From the NCBI GenBank assembly GCA_944379995.1, contig CALWGF010000009.1:1-64000 (forward strand): DNA of 64,000 nucleotides. Direction: 5' to 3'. This DNA is from an uncultured Clostridia bacterium. GTDB taxonomy: Bacteria; Bacillota; Clostridia; Lachnospirales; Anaerotignaceae. Both the position numbers and the translations under genes were made by a program. Of this stretch, positions 34,913 through 45,636 are shown in pieces (positions within the stretch are counted from its first letter, which is position 1; the number at the start of each line of letters is the position of its first letter). The notes under the pieces were generated by a model. That model had not been told where the DNA came from and did no database searches. It saw nothing but the letters and a program-made list of their open reading frames with translations.

Positions 34913-36151
34913 GTGAGTGAATTTAATTTTGATGAAATTAGAAATGTAGACCCTGAAATTGTGGAATGTATTGAGGCTGAACTCAAAAGACAAAGAGAGA
35001 ATATAGAACTTATTGCCTCAGAAAACTTTGTTTCTAAAGCCGTTATGCTTGCTATGGGTACTCCTCTTACAAATAAATATGCTGAAGGATATCCTGCAAA
35101 AAGATATTATGGTGGTTGTGAAAAAGTTGATATTGCAGAAAATCTTGCTATTGCAAGAGCAAAAGAACTTTTTGGTGCAGAACATGTAAATGTTCAGCCA
35201 CACTCAGGTTCTCAGGCTAATATCGCTGTATATTTTGCAATGCTTAAACCAGGAGATACAATACTTGGTATGAACCTTGACCAAGGTGGACATCTTACAC
35301 ATGGTAGCCCTGTAAATATATCTGGTAAATATTTTAATGTTATACCTTATGGTGTAGATGAAAATGGATATCTTGATTATGATGCACTTGAAAAAATAGC
35401 AAAAGAAAATAATCCAAAAATGATTGTTGCTGGAGCTAGTGCATATGCAAGAACAATAGATTTTGAAAGAATTAGTAATATAGCAAAAAGTGTAGGGGCA
35501 TATTTAATGGTTGATATTGCTCATATTGCCGGACTTGTTGCAACAGGACTTCACCCATCACCTGTTCCATATGCAGACTTTGTAACTACTACTACACATA
35601 AAACATTACGTGGTCCAAGAGGTGGTATGATTATGTGTAAAGAGGAATATGCAAAAGCTATTGATAAAGCTATATTCCCTGGAATACAAGGTGGTCCACT
35701 TATGCATATTATTGCAGCAAAAGCAGTTTGTTTCAAAGAAGCTTTACAGCCTGAATATAAAGAATATATGTTAAATGTTGCAAAAAATGCAAAAGCTCTT
35801 GCAAATGCATTAATTGAAAATGGTGTTGATATTGTTTCTGGTGGTACAGATAATCACCTTATGCTTGTTGACCTTAGAAAACTTAATCTTACAGGTAAAG
35901 AAGCTGAAAAAATGCTTGACTCAGTAGGTGTTACATGTAATAAAAATACAATTCCTTTTGACCCACAGTCACCATTCGTTACAAGTGGTGTAAGACTTGG
36001 TACTCCTGCTGTTACATCAAGAGGAATGAAAGAAGAAGATATGAAAGAAATAGCTGCAATAATTGCTATGACTCTTAAAGATTATGAAAATAATAAAGAA
36101 GAAGCAAAAGCAAGAGTTAAAGCACTTACTCTTAAATATCCTTTATATTAA
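34913..36151 (+). CDS. glyA: Serine hydroxymethyltransferase
   Basis: A 412-residue PLP enzyme converting serine and THF to glycine and 5,10-methylene-THF. GTG 34913 is chosen because GGAGG (34900-34904) is at ideal spacing; the in-frame ATG at 34898 overlaps that site. Family landmarks: [46 protein letters not shown], the PLP-Lys motif [15 protein letters not shown], and the C-terminal [16 protein letters not shown]. Ends at a bidirectional terminator. Confidence 0.97.
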   Translation: MSEFNFDEIRNVDPEIVECIEAELKRQRENIELIASENFVSKAVMLAMGTPLTNKYAEGYPAKRYYGGCEKVDIAENLAIARAKELFGAEHVNVQPHSGSQANIAVYFAMLKPGDTILGMNLDQGGHLTHGSPVNISGKYFNVIPYGVDENGYLDYDALEKIAKENNPKMIVAGASAYARTIDFERISNIAKSVGAYLMVDIAHIAGLVATGLHPSPVPYADFVTTTTHKTLRGPRGGMIMCKEEYAKAIDKAIFPGIQGGPLMHIIAAKAVCFKEALQPEYKEYMLNVAKNAKALANALIENGVDIVSGGTDNHLMLVDLRKLNLTGKEAEKMLDSVGVTCNKNTIPFDPQSPFVTSGVRLGTPAVTSRGMKEEDMKEIAAIIAMTLKDYENNKEEAKARVKALTLKYPLY

Positions 36152-36159
36152 TTAAAATA

Positions 36160-36190
36160 AAAAAGCTCTTTGTTTTACAAAGAGCTTTTT
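36160..36190. terminator. Bidirectional terminator between glyA and nfo
   Basis: A 14-bp stem (36160-36173 / 36177-36190) with flanking A and T runs between convergent genes. Confidence 0.88.
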
Positions 36191-36192
36191 TT

Positions 36193-37026
36193 CTATTCTA
36201 TATAATTATTTCTTAATATTTCAATTTCTTTGGCATATCCTGAAAGTTCATTTGGTGTTTCAAGGAAAAATGGTAAATGTTTTAATTTAGGGTGGTTTAT
36301 AATTCTTGTTATAGCTTCAATACCTATATAACCTTCACCGATTTTTTCGTGTCTGTCTTTGTGACTTTCAAAAGGATTTTTACTGTCATTAAGATGAATT
36401 GCTTTAAGTTTATTAATACCTATTATTTTATCAAATTCATTAATAACACCGTCAATATCATTTACAATATCATATCCGGCATCATATACATGACAAGTAT
36501 CAAGACATACACCAACTTTATGTGAAAGATTAACTCTTTCTATTATACTTTGTATTTCTTCGAAACTTTTTCCTACTTCTGTACCTTTTCCAGCCATAGT
36601 TTCAAGTAATACTGTTGTTGTTTGTTCTTCTTTTAAAAGTGAATTAAGCATATCTGCTATAAGTTCAATACCTTTTTCACTACCTTGACCAACATGGCTA
36701 CCTGGGTGAAAATTATAAAGATTGTTTGGTAAATATTCCATTCTTTTTAAATCATCTTCCATTGTAATAAAAGCAAATTCTCTTACTTTTTCGTCAGCAG
36801 AGCAAGCGTTTAATGTATATGGTGCATGTGCTAATATTTTTGAAAAATTGTTTTCATTCATAATACTAATAAGACTTTTTACATCATCTGTATCAATTTC
36901 CTTTGCTTTACTTCCTCTTGGATTTCTTGTAAAAAATTGAAATGTATTTGCATTTATTTTTAAAGCTTCTTCTCCCATATTTTTAAAGCCTTTTGATGAG
37001 GAAAGATGACAGCCTATATTTAACAT
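36193..37026 (-). CDS. nfo: Endonuclease IV
   Basis: A 277-residue AP endonuclease of the TIM-barrel family that cuts 5' of abasic sites. Zinc ligands are visible in [72 protein letters not shown] and FFLETP. Length is normal. The start [13 protein letters not shown] is typical, and AAAGGAGG precedes it. Divergent to an AlkD-like gene 87 bases away. Confidence 0.95.
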   Translation of the reverse strand: MLNIGCHLSSSKGFKNMGEEALKINANTFQFFTRNPRGSKAKEIDTDDVKSLISIMNENNFSKILAHAPYTLNACSADEKVREFAFITMEDDLKRMEYLPNNLYNFHPGSHVGQGSEKGIELIADMLNSLLKEEQTTTVLLETMAGKGTEVGKSFEEIQSIIERVNLSHKVGVCLDTCHVYDAGYDIVNDIDGVINEFDKIIGINKLKAIHLNDSKNPFESHKDRHEKIGEGYIGIEAITRIINHPKLKHLPFFLETPNELSGYAKEIEILRNNYIE

Positions 37027-37113
37027 ATTAAAAATAACCTCCTTTAAGAATATTTACTATTATATTAGTTTTATTGTATTATTACAATAAATAAATTTAA
37101 TAAGGGTGATATT

Positions 37114-37803
37114 ATGGACTTTGAATATATAAAAAAATGTATTAATGAAAATTCAGAAACAAAATATAAAGAATTTTCATCAAAACTTGTACCAAATATA
37201 GATAATATAATAGGTGTTAGATTGCCATATTTAAGGAAATTAGCAAAGGAAATATCTTCAAGTGAAATTGCAGAATATTTTTTGTATAATTATAAAGAAG
37301 AATATTTTGAAGAAACAATGTTAAAAGGCTTTGTTATAGGATATATAAAGTGTGATATAAATAAAAAGTTTGAGTATATTGATTTTTTTGTTCCTAAAAT
37401 AAATTGTTGGTCAATATGTGATAGCTTTTGTTCAACACTTAAATTTGTTAATAAAAATAAATATGAAACATATGAGTATTTAAAAAAATACAGAAATTCT
37501 TATAAAGAATATGATAATAGATTTATAACAGTTATGTATATGACATATTTTTCTGATGAAAATTATATTTATGATATTTTGGAATACTTTAATAATGTAA
37601 AATCACAAGAATATTATTCACAAATGGCAATAGCTTGGGCTTTGTCGAAATTCTATTTTGAATTTAATGATTTAATAAATAAATACTTATTGGATTGTAA
37701 TTTATCTGATTTTACTTATAATAAAACAATACAAAAAATAATAGAGTCAAAAAAAGTAACTAATTCACAAAAAGAGTATGTTATCTCATTAAGAAGAAAG
37801 TAA
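37114..37803 (+). CDS. AlkD-like DNA alkylation repair protein
   Basis: A 229-residue HEAT-like all-helical protein of the AlkC/AlkD family (PF08713), which removes alkylated purines. Typical parts: GVRLPYLRKLAKEI, a FEETMLKGFVIGYIK helix, INCWSICDSFC with the conserved W and D, and MAIAWALSKFY. It is divergent from nfo; glycosylase and AP endonuclease act in sequence, so the pairing is functionally sensible. Weak AAGGGTGAT ribosome site. Confidence 0.87.
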   Translation: MDFEYIKKCINENSETKYKEFSSKLVPNIDNIIGVRLPYLRKLAKEISSSEIAEYFLYNYKEEYFEETMLKGFVIGYIKCDINKKFEYIDFFVPKINCWSICDSFCSTLKFVNKNKYETYEYLKKYRNSYKEYDNRFITVMYMTYFSDENYIYDILEYFNNVKSQEYYSQMAIAWALSKFYFEFNDLINKYLLDCNLSDFTYNKTIQKIIESKKVTNSQKEYVISLRRK

Positions 37804-37870
37804 GAATTATTTCATTGTTTAATATATATTTTTATCTTATAATAGTATAAAGTTAAAGGAGGCATTAAAA

Positions 37871-39955
37871 TTGAAAAGGAATATTTTAGTCGGAATACTG
37901 ACAACTATGATTATTACAAATAATGTATTGGCTGGTGAAGTTGTTAAAAGTACTGTTATAAATGGCTATACAACATCTTCAAGACCTAATCCGGTTTATA
38001 ATATAAATCCTTATAATATATCAACATATAAAGGAGTTGGAGAAGGAGGAAGTTTAAAACTTTTTGGTAATGGCGAAATTGTTGAAATACCACTTGAAAC
38101 TCCATTATATAAATTAAGTGAGGGATATTCAGATAAAATTATAAATAAAGATGGTGTATGGGGTGTTGAAAGAAATGTAGGTGTATATGAATTTACTGGT
38201 GCTGAAAACTGGGAATTATATACTGCAAATGATTATAATAATACTTCAACAGTAATATTTACTTGTAATTCACCAATAGAAAATTCAATTCTTAATGGAT
38301 TATGTACACATTTTGATGTATTATCAGATAAAGATATGAAAACAACTATTTATGATGGAATATCTTTTTCAACAGATGGAAATAAAATTTTTATGCGTTT
38401 TATGAATGTAAGAAATGTTACCACAGTAGAAAATATTAAAAACTTTTTATATAGTCAAAATATAAATGGAACACCTGTAAAATTGTTATATTTTATTGAT
38501 GAACCTGTATTTGAAGCTTTTGACGAAGATATACAAAATAAACTTAATGGTATTTTTGATGAAGATAATATAAAAAATATAGGATATACAGATGTAAATC
38601 TTCAAAAAATAGAATTTAATGGTATTGAAAAAAATCTTAATACAGACATATTTAATACATATACAACAAATGATGAAAAACTTGATAATTTTCTTACTGG
38701 TATTACAGATTTAAAAATATATAATAGTGGTGACGAAAGTTATTTTATAAGTGAAGTTTATGCTGATAGTAATAATATTAAAATATCTATAAAAGACAGC
38801 AATAATATAATATACACAGGATTAATGTCATATTCTGAATTAAACTTTATTAATGATAAAAACACAGAAGTTGTATTATCAAATGAAAAAAGCGATGTTA
38901 TAATACGTATGCAAATTAATCTTTCAAAAACAAAAGTGCCTTTTGGTACAATTTCATTAAATGATAATACTATTTTATTAAATGATAGTTGTAAAACAAA
39001 TATGCAAGTAATAGTGCCAGAAAAAATATATTATACAGATAATGGAAATACAGAGGTTTATTTAAGTAATACAATTATATCTGGAGAAAGTACAGCTAAT
39101 AGAGATTTTAAAGTTTATTCAAAAGGTGAATATACATTTAATGAAACAAATAATAGTATAAAACCTGATATAGATAATGAAAATATAGTTGTATATTATT
39201 CATTTGATGATAAAAATAAATATTCTGTTGAATTTGAATATATTCCAAAACAAAATATAGATAAAACACTTAATGTTATGTTTTTAGGTGATAGCTTAAT
39301 AAATGAAGAGTATTATTCAAAGTATGTAAAAGAACTTTTTAATAATGATGGTGTTAAATTAAACCTTATAGGAACAAGAGGAACAGATGATAATAAACAC
39401 GAGGGACGTGGTGGCTGGTCTGCATATAATTATTGTCATAGTGTTTCTACATCAGGTTATACAAATCCATTTTTAAATAATGGAAAATTTGATTTTAAAT
39501 ATTATATGGAACAAAATAAATTTGAAACACCAGATTATATTATATTAAATTTTGGTATAAATGACCTTAATCTTAATGGTCATAATAGTTTCAATGAAAT
39601 ATTTGAAAACTTTGATACCATAATTAATAGTATACATGAATATAATAAAGACATTAATATTATTATAAATACTCCTGTATTACTTTATGAAACAGATAAA
39701 ACAAATACAGCGAAAACAACAAGACTTGTGTTTAATGAAGTTCTTATGGAAAGATATAGTGAAGGATATGAAAATGTAGTTGTGTGTCCTTCTTATACTG
39801 TTTTAAATCCTAGAACAGACTATAAACTTATTGAACAAAATAATAATGATACTATGATAGTAACAGATACAACACACCCTAATATATATGGTTATAAAAA
39901 TATGGCAGATATTACATATACATATATAAACTATGTTGAATATTGTTCAAAATGA
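37871..39955 (+). CDS. Exported SGNH/GDSL hydrolase
   Basis: A 694-residue secreted protein. TTG 37871 follows AAAGGAGGC at good spacing and gives a signal peptide (MKRNILVGILTTMIITNNVLA). Residues about 30-465 show no named domain but are beta-rich and Asn/Asp-rich. The catalytic domain is C-terminal: VMFLGDSLINEEY (block I, about 470), GRGGWSAYNY, IILNFGINDLN (block III, about 558) and DTTHPNIYGYKNM (block V, about 666). Probably an esterase acting on acylated glycans or similar. No anchor is visible. Confidence 0.8.
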   Translation: MKRNILVGILTTMIITNNVLAGEVVKSTVINGYTTSSRPNPVYNINPYNISTYKGVGEGGSLKLFGNGEIVEIPLETPLYKLSEGYSDKIINKDGVWGVERNVGVYEFTGAENWELYTANDYNNTSTVIFTCNSPIENSILNGLCTHFDVLSDKDMKTTIYDGISFSTDGNKIFMRFMNVRNVTTVENIKNFLYSQNINGTPVKLLYFIDEPVFEAFDEDIQNKLNGIFDEDNIKNIGYTDVNLQKIEFNGIEKNLNTDIFNTYTTNDEKLDNFLTGITDLKIYNSGDESYFISEVYADSNNIKISIKDSNNIIYTGLMSYSELNFINDKNTEVVLSNEKSDVIIRMQINLSKTKVPFGTISLNDNTILLNDSCKTNMQVIVPEKIYYTDNGNTEVYLSNTIISGESTANRDFKVYSKGEYTFNETNNSIKPDIDNENIVVYYSFDDKNKYSVEFEYIPKQNIDKTLNVMFLGDSLINEEYYSKYVKELFNNDGVKLNLIGTRGTDDNKHEGRGGWSAYNYCHSVSTSGYTNPFLNNGKFDFKYYMEQNKFETPDYIILNFGINDLNLNGHNSFNEIFENFDTIINSIHEYNKDINIIINTPVLLYETDKTNTAKTTRLVFNEVLMERYSEGYENVVVCPSYTVLNPRTDYKLIEQNNNDTMIVTDTTHPNIYGYKNMADITYTYINYVEYCSK

Positions 39956-40024
39956 TAATTTAGAACCTTATGGTTTTAAATATATAATTGTTTTTCTAAA
40001 ACATAAAAAAAGGAGGGAAACTTA

Positions 40025-41218
40025 ATGAAAAACAATTTCAAAATGAGTTTGCCATTAAAACTTATTATTGGAGTTATAGTAGGTATTATACTAGGTATGG
40101 TGGCAAATGAATCTGTTATGAATGTTGTTGTAACTGTAAAATACATTCTTGGACAGTTTATTAATTTCTGTGTACCATTAATAATAATAGGCTTTATAGC
40201 ACCGTCTATTACAAAATTAGGAAGTAATGCATCAAAAATGCTTGGTATTGCACTTTTGATTGCATATATTTCATCAATATGTGCTGCTTTTATATCAGCT
40301 GCGGCAGGATATGCAATTATACCAAATTTATCAATCGTTACAGAAACAGATAGTTTGAAAAAACTTCCAGAAGTTATATTCCAGCTTGATATTCCACAGA
40401 TTATGTCTGTAATGAGTGCACTTGTATTTTCAATTATTGCTGGTCTTTCAGCAGTATGGGCAAAAGCTAAATTTTTTGCAAACATTCTTGATGATTTCCA
40501 AAGAATGATATTAATTGTTGTTAAGAAGATAGTTATACCACTTCTTCCATTTTTTATAGCAGTAACATTCTGTTCATTAAGCTATGAAGGGGCAATAACA
40601 AAACAGCTTCCAACATTCTTAATAATAGTTATAATAGTTATTATAGGTCATTATATATGGCTTGCTGTATTATATGGAATTGCAGGTTTATATTCTGGAA
40701 AAAATCCAATAGAAGTAATAAAATATTATGGTCCTGCATATATTACTGCAATAGGTACAATGAGTTCAGCAGCAACACTTGCAGTTGCTCTTGAATGTGC
40801 AAAAAAATCAAAAGTACTTAGAAAAGATATGGTTGATTTTGGTATACCTCTTTTTGCTAATATACATCTTTGTGGTTCTGTATTAACAGAAGTATTTTTT
40901 GTAATGACAGTAAACCAAATTTTATATGGTTCACTTCCTCCAGTTGGCTCAATGATTTTATTCTGTTTACTTCTTGGTATATTTGCAATAGGTGCACCGG
41001 GAGTTCCGGGGGGAACTGTAATGGCTTCTTTAGGTCTTATAACAGATGTTCTTTTATTTGATGGTACAGGTACAGCTTTAATGCTTACAATATTTGCTTT
41101 ACAGGATAGTTTTGGTACAGCTTGTAATGTAACAGGTGATGGAGCATTAACACTTATGCTTACGGGATATGTTGAAAAACATAATATAGAAGAACAAAAA
41201 ATTGATTTTAACTTATAA
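40025..41218 (+). CDS. Dicarboxylate/amino acid:cation symporter (DAACS family)
   Basis: A 397-residue membrane transporter with about eight helices and two re-entrant hairpins. Conserved segments: MSLPLKLIIGVIVGIILGM, SSAATLAVALECAKKS (first serine-rich hairpin), GAPGVPGGTVMASLG and the DSFGTACNVTGDGALTLM helix with the cation-binding Asp/Asn. Substrate could be glutamate, serine or C4-dicarboxylate. AAAGGAGG precedes the ATG. Confidence 0.92.
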   Translation: MKNNFKMSLPLKLIIGVIVGIILGMVANESVMNVVVTVKYILGQFINFCVPLIIIGFIAPSITKLGSNASKMLGIALLIAYISSICAAFISAAAGYAIIPNLSIVTETDSLKKLPEVIFQLDIPQIMSVMSALVFSIIAGLSAVWAKAKFFANILDDFQRMILIVVKKIVIPLLPFFIAVTFCSLSYEGAITKQLPTFLIIVIIVIIGHYIWLAVLYGIAGLYSGKNPIEVIKYYGPAYITAIGTMSSAATLAVALECAKKSKVLRKDMVDFGIPLFANIHLCGSVLTEVFFVMTVNQILYGSLPPVGSMILFCLLLGIFAIGAPGVPGGTVMASLGLITDVLLFDGTGTALMLTIFALQDSFGTACNVTGDGALTLMLTGYVEKHNIEEQKIDFNL

Positions 41219-41228
41219 AAATTAATAT

Positions 41229-41258
41229 AAAACTCCTTCTTTATATAGAAGGAGTTTT
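41229..41258. terminator. Bidirectional terminator
   Basis: A perfect 12-bp stem (41229-41240 / 41247-41258, loop TTATAT) followed by T-rich sequence, between convergent genes. Confidence 0.85.
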
Positions 41259-41280
41259 GTTTTATAAAAAATATAAAAAG

Positions 41281-41709
41281 TTATAAAAATTCTATAAATA
41301 AAAAATCTAATAATGAACCTATCATTTTACCTATTGCCATTGATAATATAAATAGTGTAATACCATTAAGTATTCTTAAACGTCGTGTAAATATAGGTAC
41401 TACGTTTAAAACCTCTGCTAATGATACTGCTAGTACACCTATAAAAATACCTGTACAAAGTGAGAATAAAACAGTAAGTATTGGTATTGACGGAATAGGG
41501 AATTTAAAAAATGTAATAATTGTTCCTATAATACCACCTATTACTATTGTATCTTCATAAAGTGGTATATGAGTTACAGATTTTGTTTTTTGTGCCATTC
41601 TTGGAATAATGCCTATCATTGCTATAAATGCAAATACACCACCAGATATTACTACTCCAGAAGAAAAACCGAAAAATATACAAAATAACGATTTTAATAC
41701 ATCATTCAA
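41281..41709 (-). CDS. spoVAB: Stage V sporulation protein AB
   Basis: A 142-residue membrane protein with four or five hydrophobic helices; the motif FFGFSSGVVISGGVFAFIAMIG followed by IGIIPRMAQKT is typical of SpoVAB. SpoVA proteins load dipicolinic acid into the forespore. Its start overlaps the end of spoVAA by four bases. The other spoVA genes are not adjacent in this window. Confidence 0.88.
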   Translation of the reverse strand: MNDVLKSLFCIFFGFSSGVVISGGVFAFIAMIGIIPRMAQKTKSVTHIPLYEDTIVIGGIIGTIITFFKFPIPSIPILTVLFSLCTGIFIGVLAVSLAEVLNVVPIFTRRLRILNGITLFILSMAIGKMIGSLLDFLFIEFL

Positions 41710-42320
41710 CTTTTATCCTCCTTTTTCTCTAAAGAGGCTATAATACTGTCTATTGTTTCTTTTTCATATGTTGTCATTTGTACTTCAATAGGAGTAGGGT
41801 CTTTTGTTATATATTTTTTTGAAAAATGATTAAAGAATACTATTATTCCACCACCTAAACCTAATGTATATGGTATAACTATTAAAGGTGAATTTTCAAT
41901 ATAATTACCAAAACAAAAATAATATAAACTGCCAAATATTTCTGGTATTTCTGCATCTGCATGAAAACTCATAATAGTTGTTGCTGAACCTGCTAAAAGT
42001 ACAGCACAAACAAATAATACTTTTGCATACTCAACAAATTTTGAAGATGTTCTATCTTTTATTTGATATTCTATAAGAGTGTCTGTTTCTCCAAGATTTG
42101 ATATTGTTGCATCAGGGTATTGTGAATTAATAGCTTTTACAATATCCATAACAGATATAACTCTTTCACAATCAGTATCAGAATTTATGTTTATTACAGG
42201 AATACTAACTATGTTTTGAAAATTGCCTTTTGATACAAAAACATCGCAAATATCTTTTATATATACTGTTTTTCTTTTTATAATGCGGACTTTCTTTTTA
42301 GGCTTTATATATATATCCAA
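41706..42320 (-). CDS. spoVAA: Stage V sporulation protein AA
   Basis: A 204-residue protein: a soluble N-terminal part (about 1-95) and two membrane helices (about 98-118 and 148-168) with an intervening loop containing SFHADAEIPEIF. First gene of the two-gene spoVAA-spoVAB operon; GGAGGAATG precedes the start on the minus strand. Forespore expression is expected from the family; I could not identify a clear SigG promoter. Confidence 0.88.
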   Translation of the reverse strand: MDIYIKPKKKVRIIKRKTVYIKDICDVFVSKGNFQNIVSIPVININSDTDCERVISVMDIVKAINSQYPDATISNLGETDTLIEYQIKDRTSSKFVEYAKVLFVCAVLLAGSATTIMSFHADAEIPEIFGSLYYFCFGNYIENSPLIVIPYTLGLGGGIIVFFNHFSKKYITKDPTPIEVQMTTYEKETIDSIIASLEKKEDKS

Positions 42321-42460
42321 TTTTCATTCCTCCTTTATAAATATTTTTCTAATGTTTTTATGTTTTATACATAATTGTTAAATTTTCACCTTCCATTGAC
42401 TGTATATATTAGCTGTGATACCATTAAAAAGCATAATACTTAAAAAGAGGTAGATTTAAT

Positions 42461-42703
42461 ATGAATAAAAAATGGTTGAAAGTATTGGAAATTATATTAA
42501 TAACGGTTGCATTTTTAGGTAAAGGATACATAGGTTTTATAGCATGGATATTATGGTCTATTGAGATATTTACCATAAAATGGTTTAATTTAAAAAGTTC
42601 AGGTGATAATGATGCTATTGAAGCTATAAAAAAAGAAATACCTATTTATATAGGTATATTTATATTCTTTATAGCTGTAAAATTTTTTGCAGGAACATTA
42701 TAA
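42461..42703 (+). CDS. Small membrane protein, unknown
   Basis: An 80-residue protein with two or three hydrophobic segments (about 9-22, 24-37 and 62-78) around a short polar stretch (KSSGDNDAIEAIKKE). AAAAGAGGT precedes the ATG. It is divergent from spoVAA and followed by a terminator. No family recognised. Confidence 0.6.
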   Translation: MNKKWLKVLEIILITVAFLGKGYIGFIAWILWSIEIFTIKWFNLKSSGDNDAIEAIKKEIPIYIGIFIFFIAVKFFAGTL

Positions 42704-42725
42704 AAAGGCGGATTTTTCCGTCTTT
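42704..42725 (+). terminator. Terminator after the small membrane protein gene
   Basis: A 9-bp stem (42704-42712 / 42717-42725, one G-T pair), starting right after the stop codon, followed by more T. Confidence 0.75.
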
Positions 42726-42955
42726 TTATTTTTTGCGGTTTTTTGTAGAATTAAGAAAAATTTTGTTGAAAAGATTTTTTTTTAGTGTACAATAGTTATT
42801 GTATCTTTTGTATAAAATCACTAAATTTTTAATTTTAATATATATAATATTAACGAATATTAAGATTTTTTTAATTTTTTGTAACATTGAAACTTTTTGT
42901 CGTTTTTTATACTCTAAAAGGTATAATAATTTAAACTGAAAGACGGTGTTTTGTT

Positions 42956-43696
42956 GTGAAAAAGATAATTTATGGCATTATTACATTACTTATTATTATT
43001 TTTGCCGTAAATATGATAATAGATAATAATAAAAAAAATATAGATGTTTCTCAAGGTATAAATATACTTAAAGACCTTGAAAGCAGAGATGTTACTGTTG
43101 TTAAAAATGAAATAGACCAGTTTAGAAATGAAACTTTTGTTGATGAAAACAACGATTTTTCAAATCTTACATATAGTCAAAGGTTTGCAAATTCTGTTAT
43201 AATGGGTGACTCTCTTGCAGAAGGGTTCAGCGACTATGGAATTATAGATAAATCAAATGTAATTGCAAATAAAGGTATGGTTGTTTCAAAGGCAGGAGAG
43301 GAGATTTCAAAAGCAATTTCGAAAAATCCTGAAAATATATTTATATCATTAGGAACAAATGATATTGGATATTATAACGGCAATAGCGAGAAATTTATAA
43401 ATTATTATAGACAGCTTATAAATCAAATTAAAGAAAATTTACCAAATACAAAAATATATATTAACTGTATTATGCCGGTTGAAGAAAAGGCTATTGAAAA
43501 TAAACCTTATCTTATACATATAGATGATTTTAATGCTGCACTTAAAAATTTATGTAATGAAACAGATACTACATATATAGATAATAGTATGCTTATAGAA
43601 GGTGTTGAAAATATATATCAAAGTGATGGTATACATTTTAAATATGAATTTTATCCGTTATGGATTGAAAATATGGCAAAATATGCAGGAATTTAA
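42956..43696 (+). CDS. Membrane-anchored SGNH/GDSL hydrolase
   Basis: A 246-residue protein starting at GTG 42956. Residues 3-20 form a signal anchor. The SGNH blocks are intact: VIMGDSLAEGFSD (about 80), FISLGTNDIGYY (about 129) and SDGIHFKYEFYPLW (about 222). First gene of a four-gene cassette with DUF4358, MBOAT and DHHW proteins. In comparable acylation systems, SGNH-type proteins transfer or remove acetyl groups on extracellular glycans, which is the likely role here. A TATAAT lies at 42922-42927. Confidence 0.82.
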   Translation: MKKIIYGIITLLIIIFAVNMIIDNNKKNIDVSQGINILKDLESRDVTVVKNEIDQFRNETFVDENNDFSNLTYSQRFANSVIMGDSLAEGFSDYGIIDKSNVIANKGMVVSKAGEEISKAISKNPENIFISLGTNDIGYYNGNSEKFINYYRQLINQIKENLPNTKIYINCIMPVEEKAIENKPYLIHIDDFNAALKNLCNETDTTYIDNSMLIEGVENIYQSDGIHFKYEFYPLWIENMAKYAGI

Positions 43697-43719
43697 TATA
43701 TTGTGAAAGGGTTTTACAT

Positions 43720-44193
43720 ATGAAATGGTTATTTGTTAAAGCTGTACTTATTGTATGGCTTTTTATGATGATTGTAGGTTTTGTTGGTAAAAATCATGTA
43801 AATGATATTGATTTTGATACATTTGTAAATTCAATTATAAAAGAAGAACATAAAACAGGTATGGTAGAATGTTCTACTTTAAAAATAAAAGAGGTTTATG
43901 GTATAAACAAAGATGAATGTGAAGGTTGTGTTCTTTATATGGCAGAGGATACTATGGACGTTAGAGAAATACTTATTATAAAGGCATCATCTGAAAGTCA
44001 AATAGAAAGCTTTAAAACAAGTATAGAACAAAGACTTGAAAAACAGAAAAAAAGTTTTGATGGATATGGAATAGAACAAACTAAACTTCTTAATGATAGT
44101 GTTATTAAAATAAAAGGTAAATATGTTATGTTTGTTGTAAATGAAAATACTCAACAATTTGAAAAAGCTTTTGATGATGTATTAATGAAGTAA
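43720..44193 (+). CDS. DUF4358 protein
   Basis: A 157-residue protein with one N-terminal membrane segment (about 4-24) and an outer domain. The region around residues 45-110 (STLKIKEVYGINKDECEGCVLYMAEDTMDVREILIIK is the span) matches the DUF4358 family. Function unknown; members are often encoded beside MBOAT/DHHW acylation genes. AAAGGG precedes the ATG; it lies 23 bases after the SGNH gene. Confidence 0.75.
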   Translation: MKWLFVKAVLIVWLFMMIVGFVGKNHVNDIDFDTFVNSIIKEEHKTGMVECSTLKIKEVYGINKDECEGCVLYMAEDTMDVREILIIKASSESQIESFKTSIEQRLEKQKKSFDGYGIEQTKLLNDSVIKIKGKYVMFVVNENTQQFEKAFDDVLMK

Positions 44194-44233
44194 CAAAGTG
44201 ATAAAATAAACAGCAAGGAGTTTATAAATAAAA

Positions 44234-45625
44234 ATGGTATTCAGTAGTATTATATTTATGTTTGTATTTCTTCCAATATTAATTGGAATATATTATATTG
44301 TACCTTTTAAACTTAGAAATTTAATAATACTTTTATTTAGCCTTGTGTTTTATGGTTGGGGCGAACCTGTATATATAATACTTATGATATACAGTATAGT
44401 ATTTAATTATTTTATGGGTATAAATATTGAAAAAGACAAGATAAAAAGAAAAAGAACATTTATATTTGCAATTTGTGTAAATATATTTATACTTGGATTT
44501 TTTAAATATTATGATTTTTTAATAGAAAATATAAATAAAATTTTTAATATATCTTTAGAAGGTCATAGTCTTCCTTTGCCAATAGGTCTTTCGTTTTATA
44601 CATTTCAAGCAATTTCATATATAGCAGATGTATATAAAGGCAAAGTTTCTAGCCAAAAAAATATAATATCTTTTGGTGTTTATATAGCAATGTTTCCGCA
44701 ACTTGTGGCAGGTCCTATTGTACAATATAGTGACATTGATTATCAGCTTAAAAACAGAAAAGAAAGTATTGATAAATTTGGTAAAGGTTCTTTTTATTTT
44801 ATGTGGGGACTTTTTAAAAAAGTACTTTTGGCAAACCGTATGGGTGTAGTTTTTGAAGCAATAACAGCATTAAGTGGTATATCATCATTAACAGCTTGGG
44901 TAGGTATAATAGCTTATACTTTCCAGATTTATTTTGATTTTAGTGGTTATTCTGATATGGCAATAGGTCTTGGATATATGTTTGGTTTTGATTTAAAAGA
45001 AAATTTCAAATACCCTTATATTTCAAAAAGTGTTACAGAATTTTGGAGAAGGTGGCATATATCACTTGGAAGTTGGTTTAGGGAATATGTTTATATACCT
45101 TTAGGTGGTAATAGAAAGGGTGTAATAAAACATATAAGAAATATATTTGTTGTATGGTTTCTTACAGGTTTATGGCACGGTGCAAGCTGGAATTTTGTAG
45201 CTTGGGGTGTTTATTATGGAATTTTACTTTTAATTGAAAAGTATATTTTAAAAAGTTTTATTGAAAAACTGCCTAGCTTAGTAAAACATATATATACAAT
45301 ACTTGCAATAATGATAGGGTGGGTATTTTTCTTTAGTCCAAATTTGTCAAGTGCATTAAACTATTTAAAAATAATGTTTGGATATGGTAATACGGCTATA
45401 TATGATAGTATAGGATTATATTATATAATGTCATATGGTTTATCAATAATATTATGTGTTTTGTGTTCAACACCTTTAATATATAATATTGTTATAAGAA
45501 GTATAGAACTAAAAAAGGGAAAGTGTGCTTTTTTAGTATGTGTTATTCATATAATGTTGTTTATACTTTCAACAGCATATATTGTTGCTGACACATATAA
45601 TCCTTTCCTTTATTTTAGATTTTAG
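44234..45625 (+). CDS. MBOAT family O-acyltransferase
   Basis: A 463-residue polytopic membrane acyltransferase (AlgI/DltB-like) that moves an acyl group across the membrane for polymer O-acetylation. About ten to twelve helices are seen. Motifs: LPLPIGLSFYTFQAISYIAD, FWRRWHISLGSWFREYVYIP with GGNR following, and the catalytic-His segment FLTGLWHGASWNFVAWG (His about 316). AAGGAG precedes the ATG. The DHHW gene follows after eleven bases, indicating co-expression. Confidence 0.93.
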   Translation: MVFSSIIFMFVFLPILIGIYYIVPFKLRNLIILLFSLVFYGWGEPVYIILMIYSIVFNYFMGINIEKDKIKRKRTFIFAICVNIFILGFFKYYDFLIENINKIFNISLEGHSLPLPIGLSFYTFQAISYIADVYKGKVSSQKNIISFGVYIAMFPQLVAGPIVQYSDIDYQLKNRKESIDKFGKGSFYFMWGLFKKVLLANRMGVVFEAITALSGISSLTAWVGIIAYTFQIYFDFSGYSDMAIGLGYMFGFDLKENFKYPYISKSVTEFWRRWHISLGSWFREYVYIPLGGNRKGVIKHIRNIFVVWFLTGLWHGASWNFVAWGVYYGILLLIEKYILKSFIEKLPSLVKHIYTILAIMIGWVFFFSPNLSSALNYLKIMFGYGNTAIYDSIGLYYIMSYGLSIILCVLCSTPLIYNIVIRSIELKKGKCAFLVCVIHIMLFILSTAYIVADTYNPFLYFRF

Positions 45626-45636
45626 GGTGATTGTTT

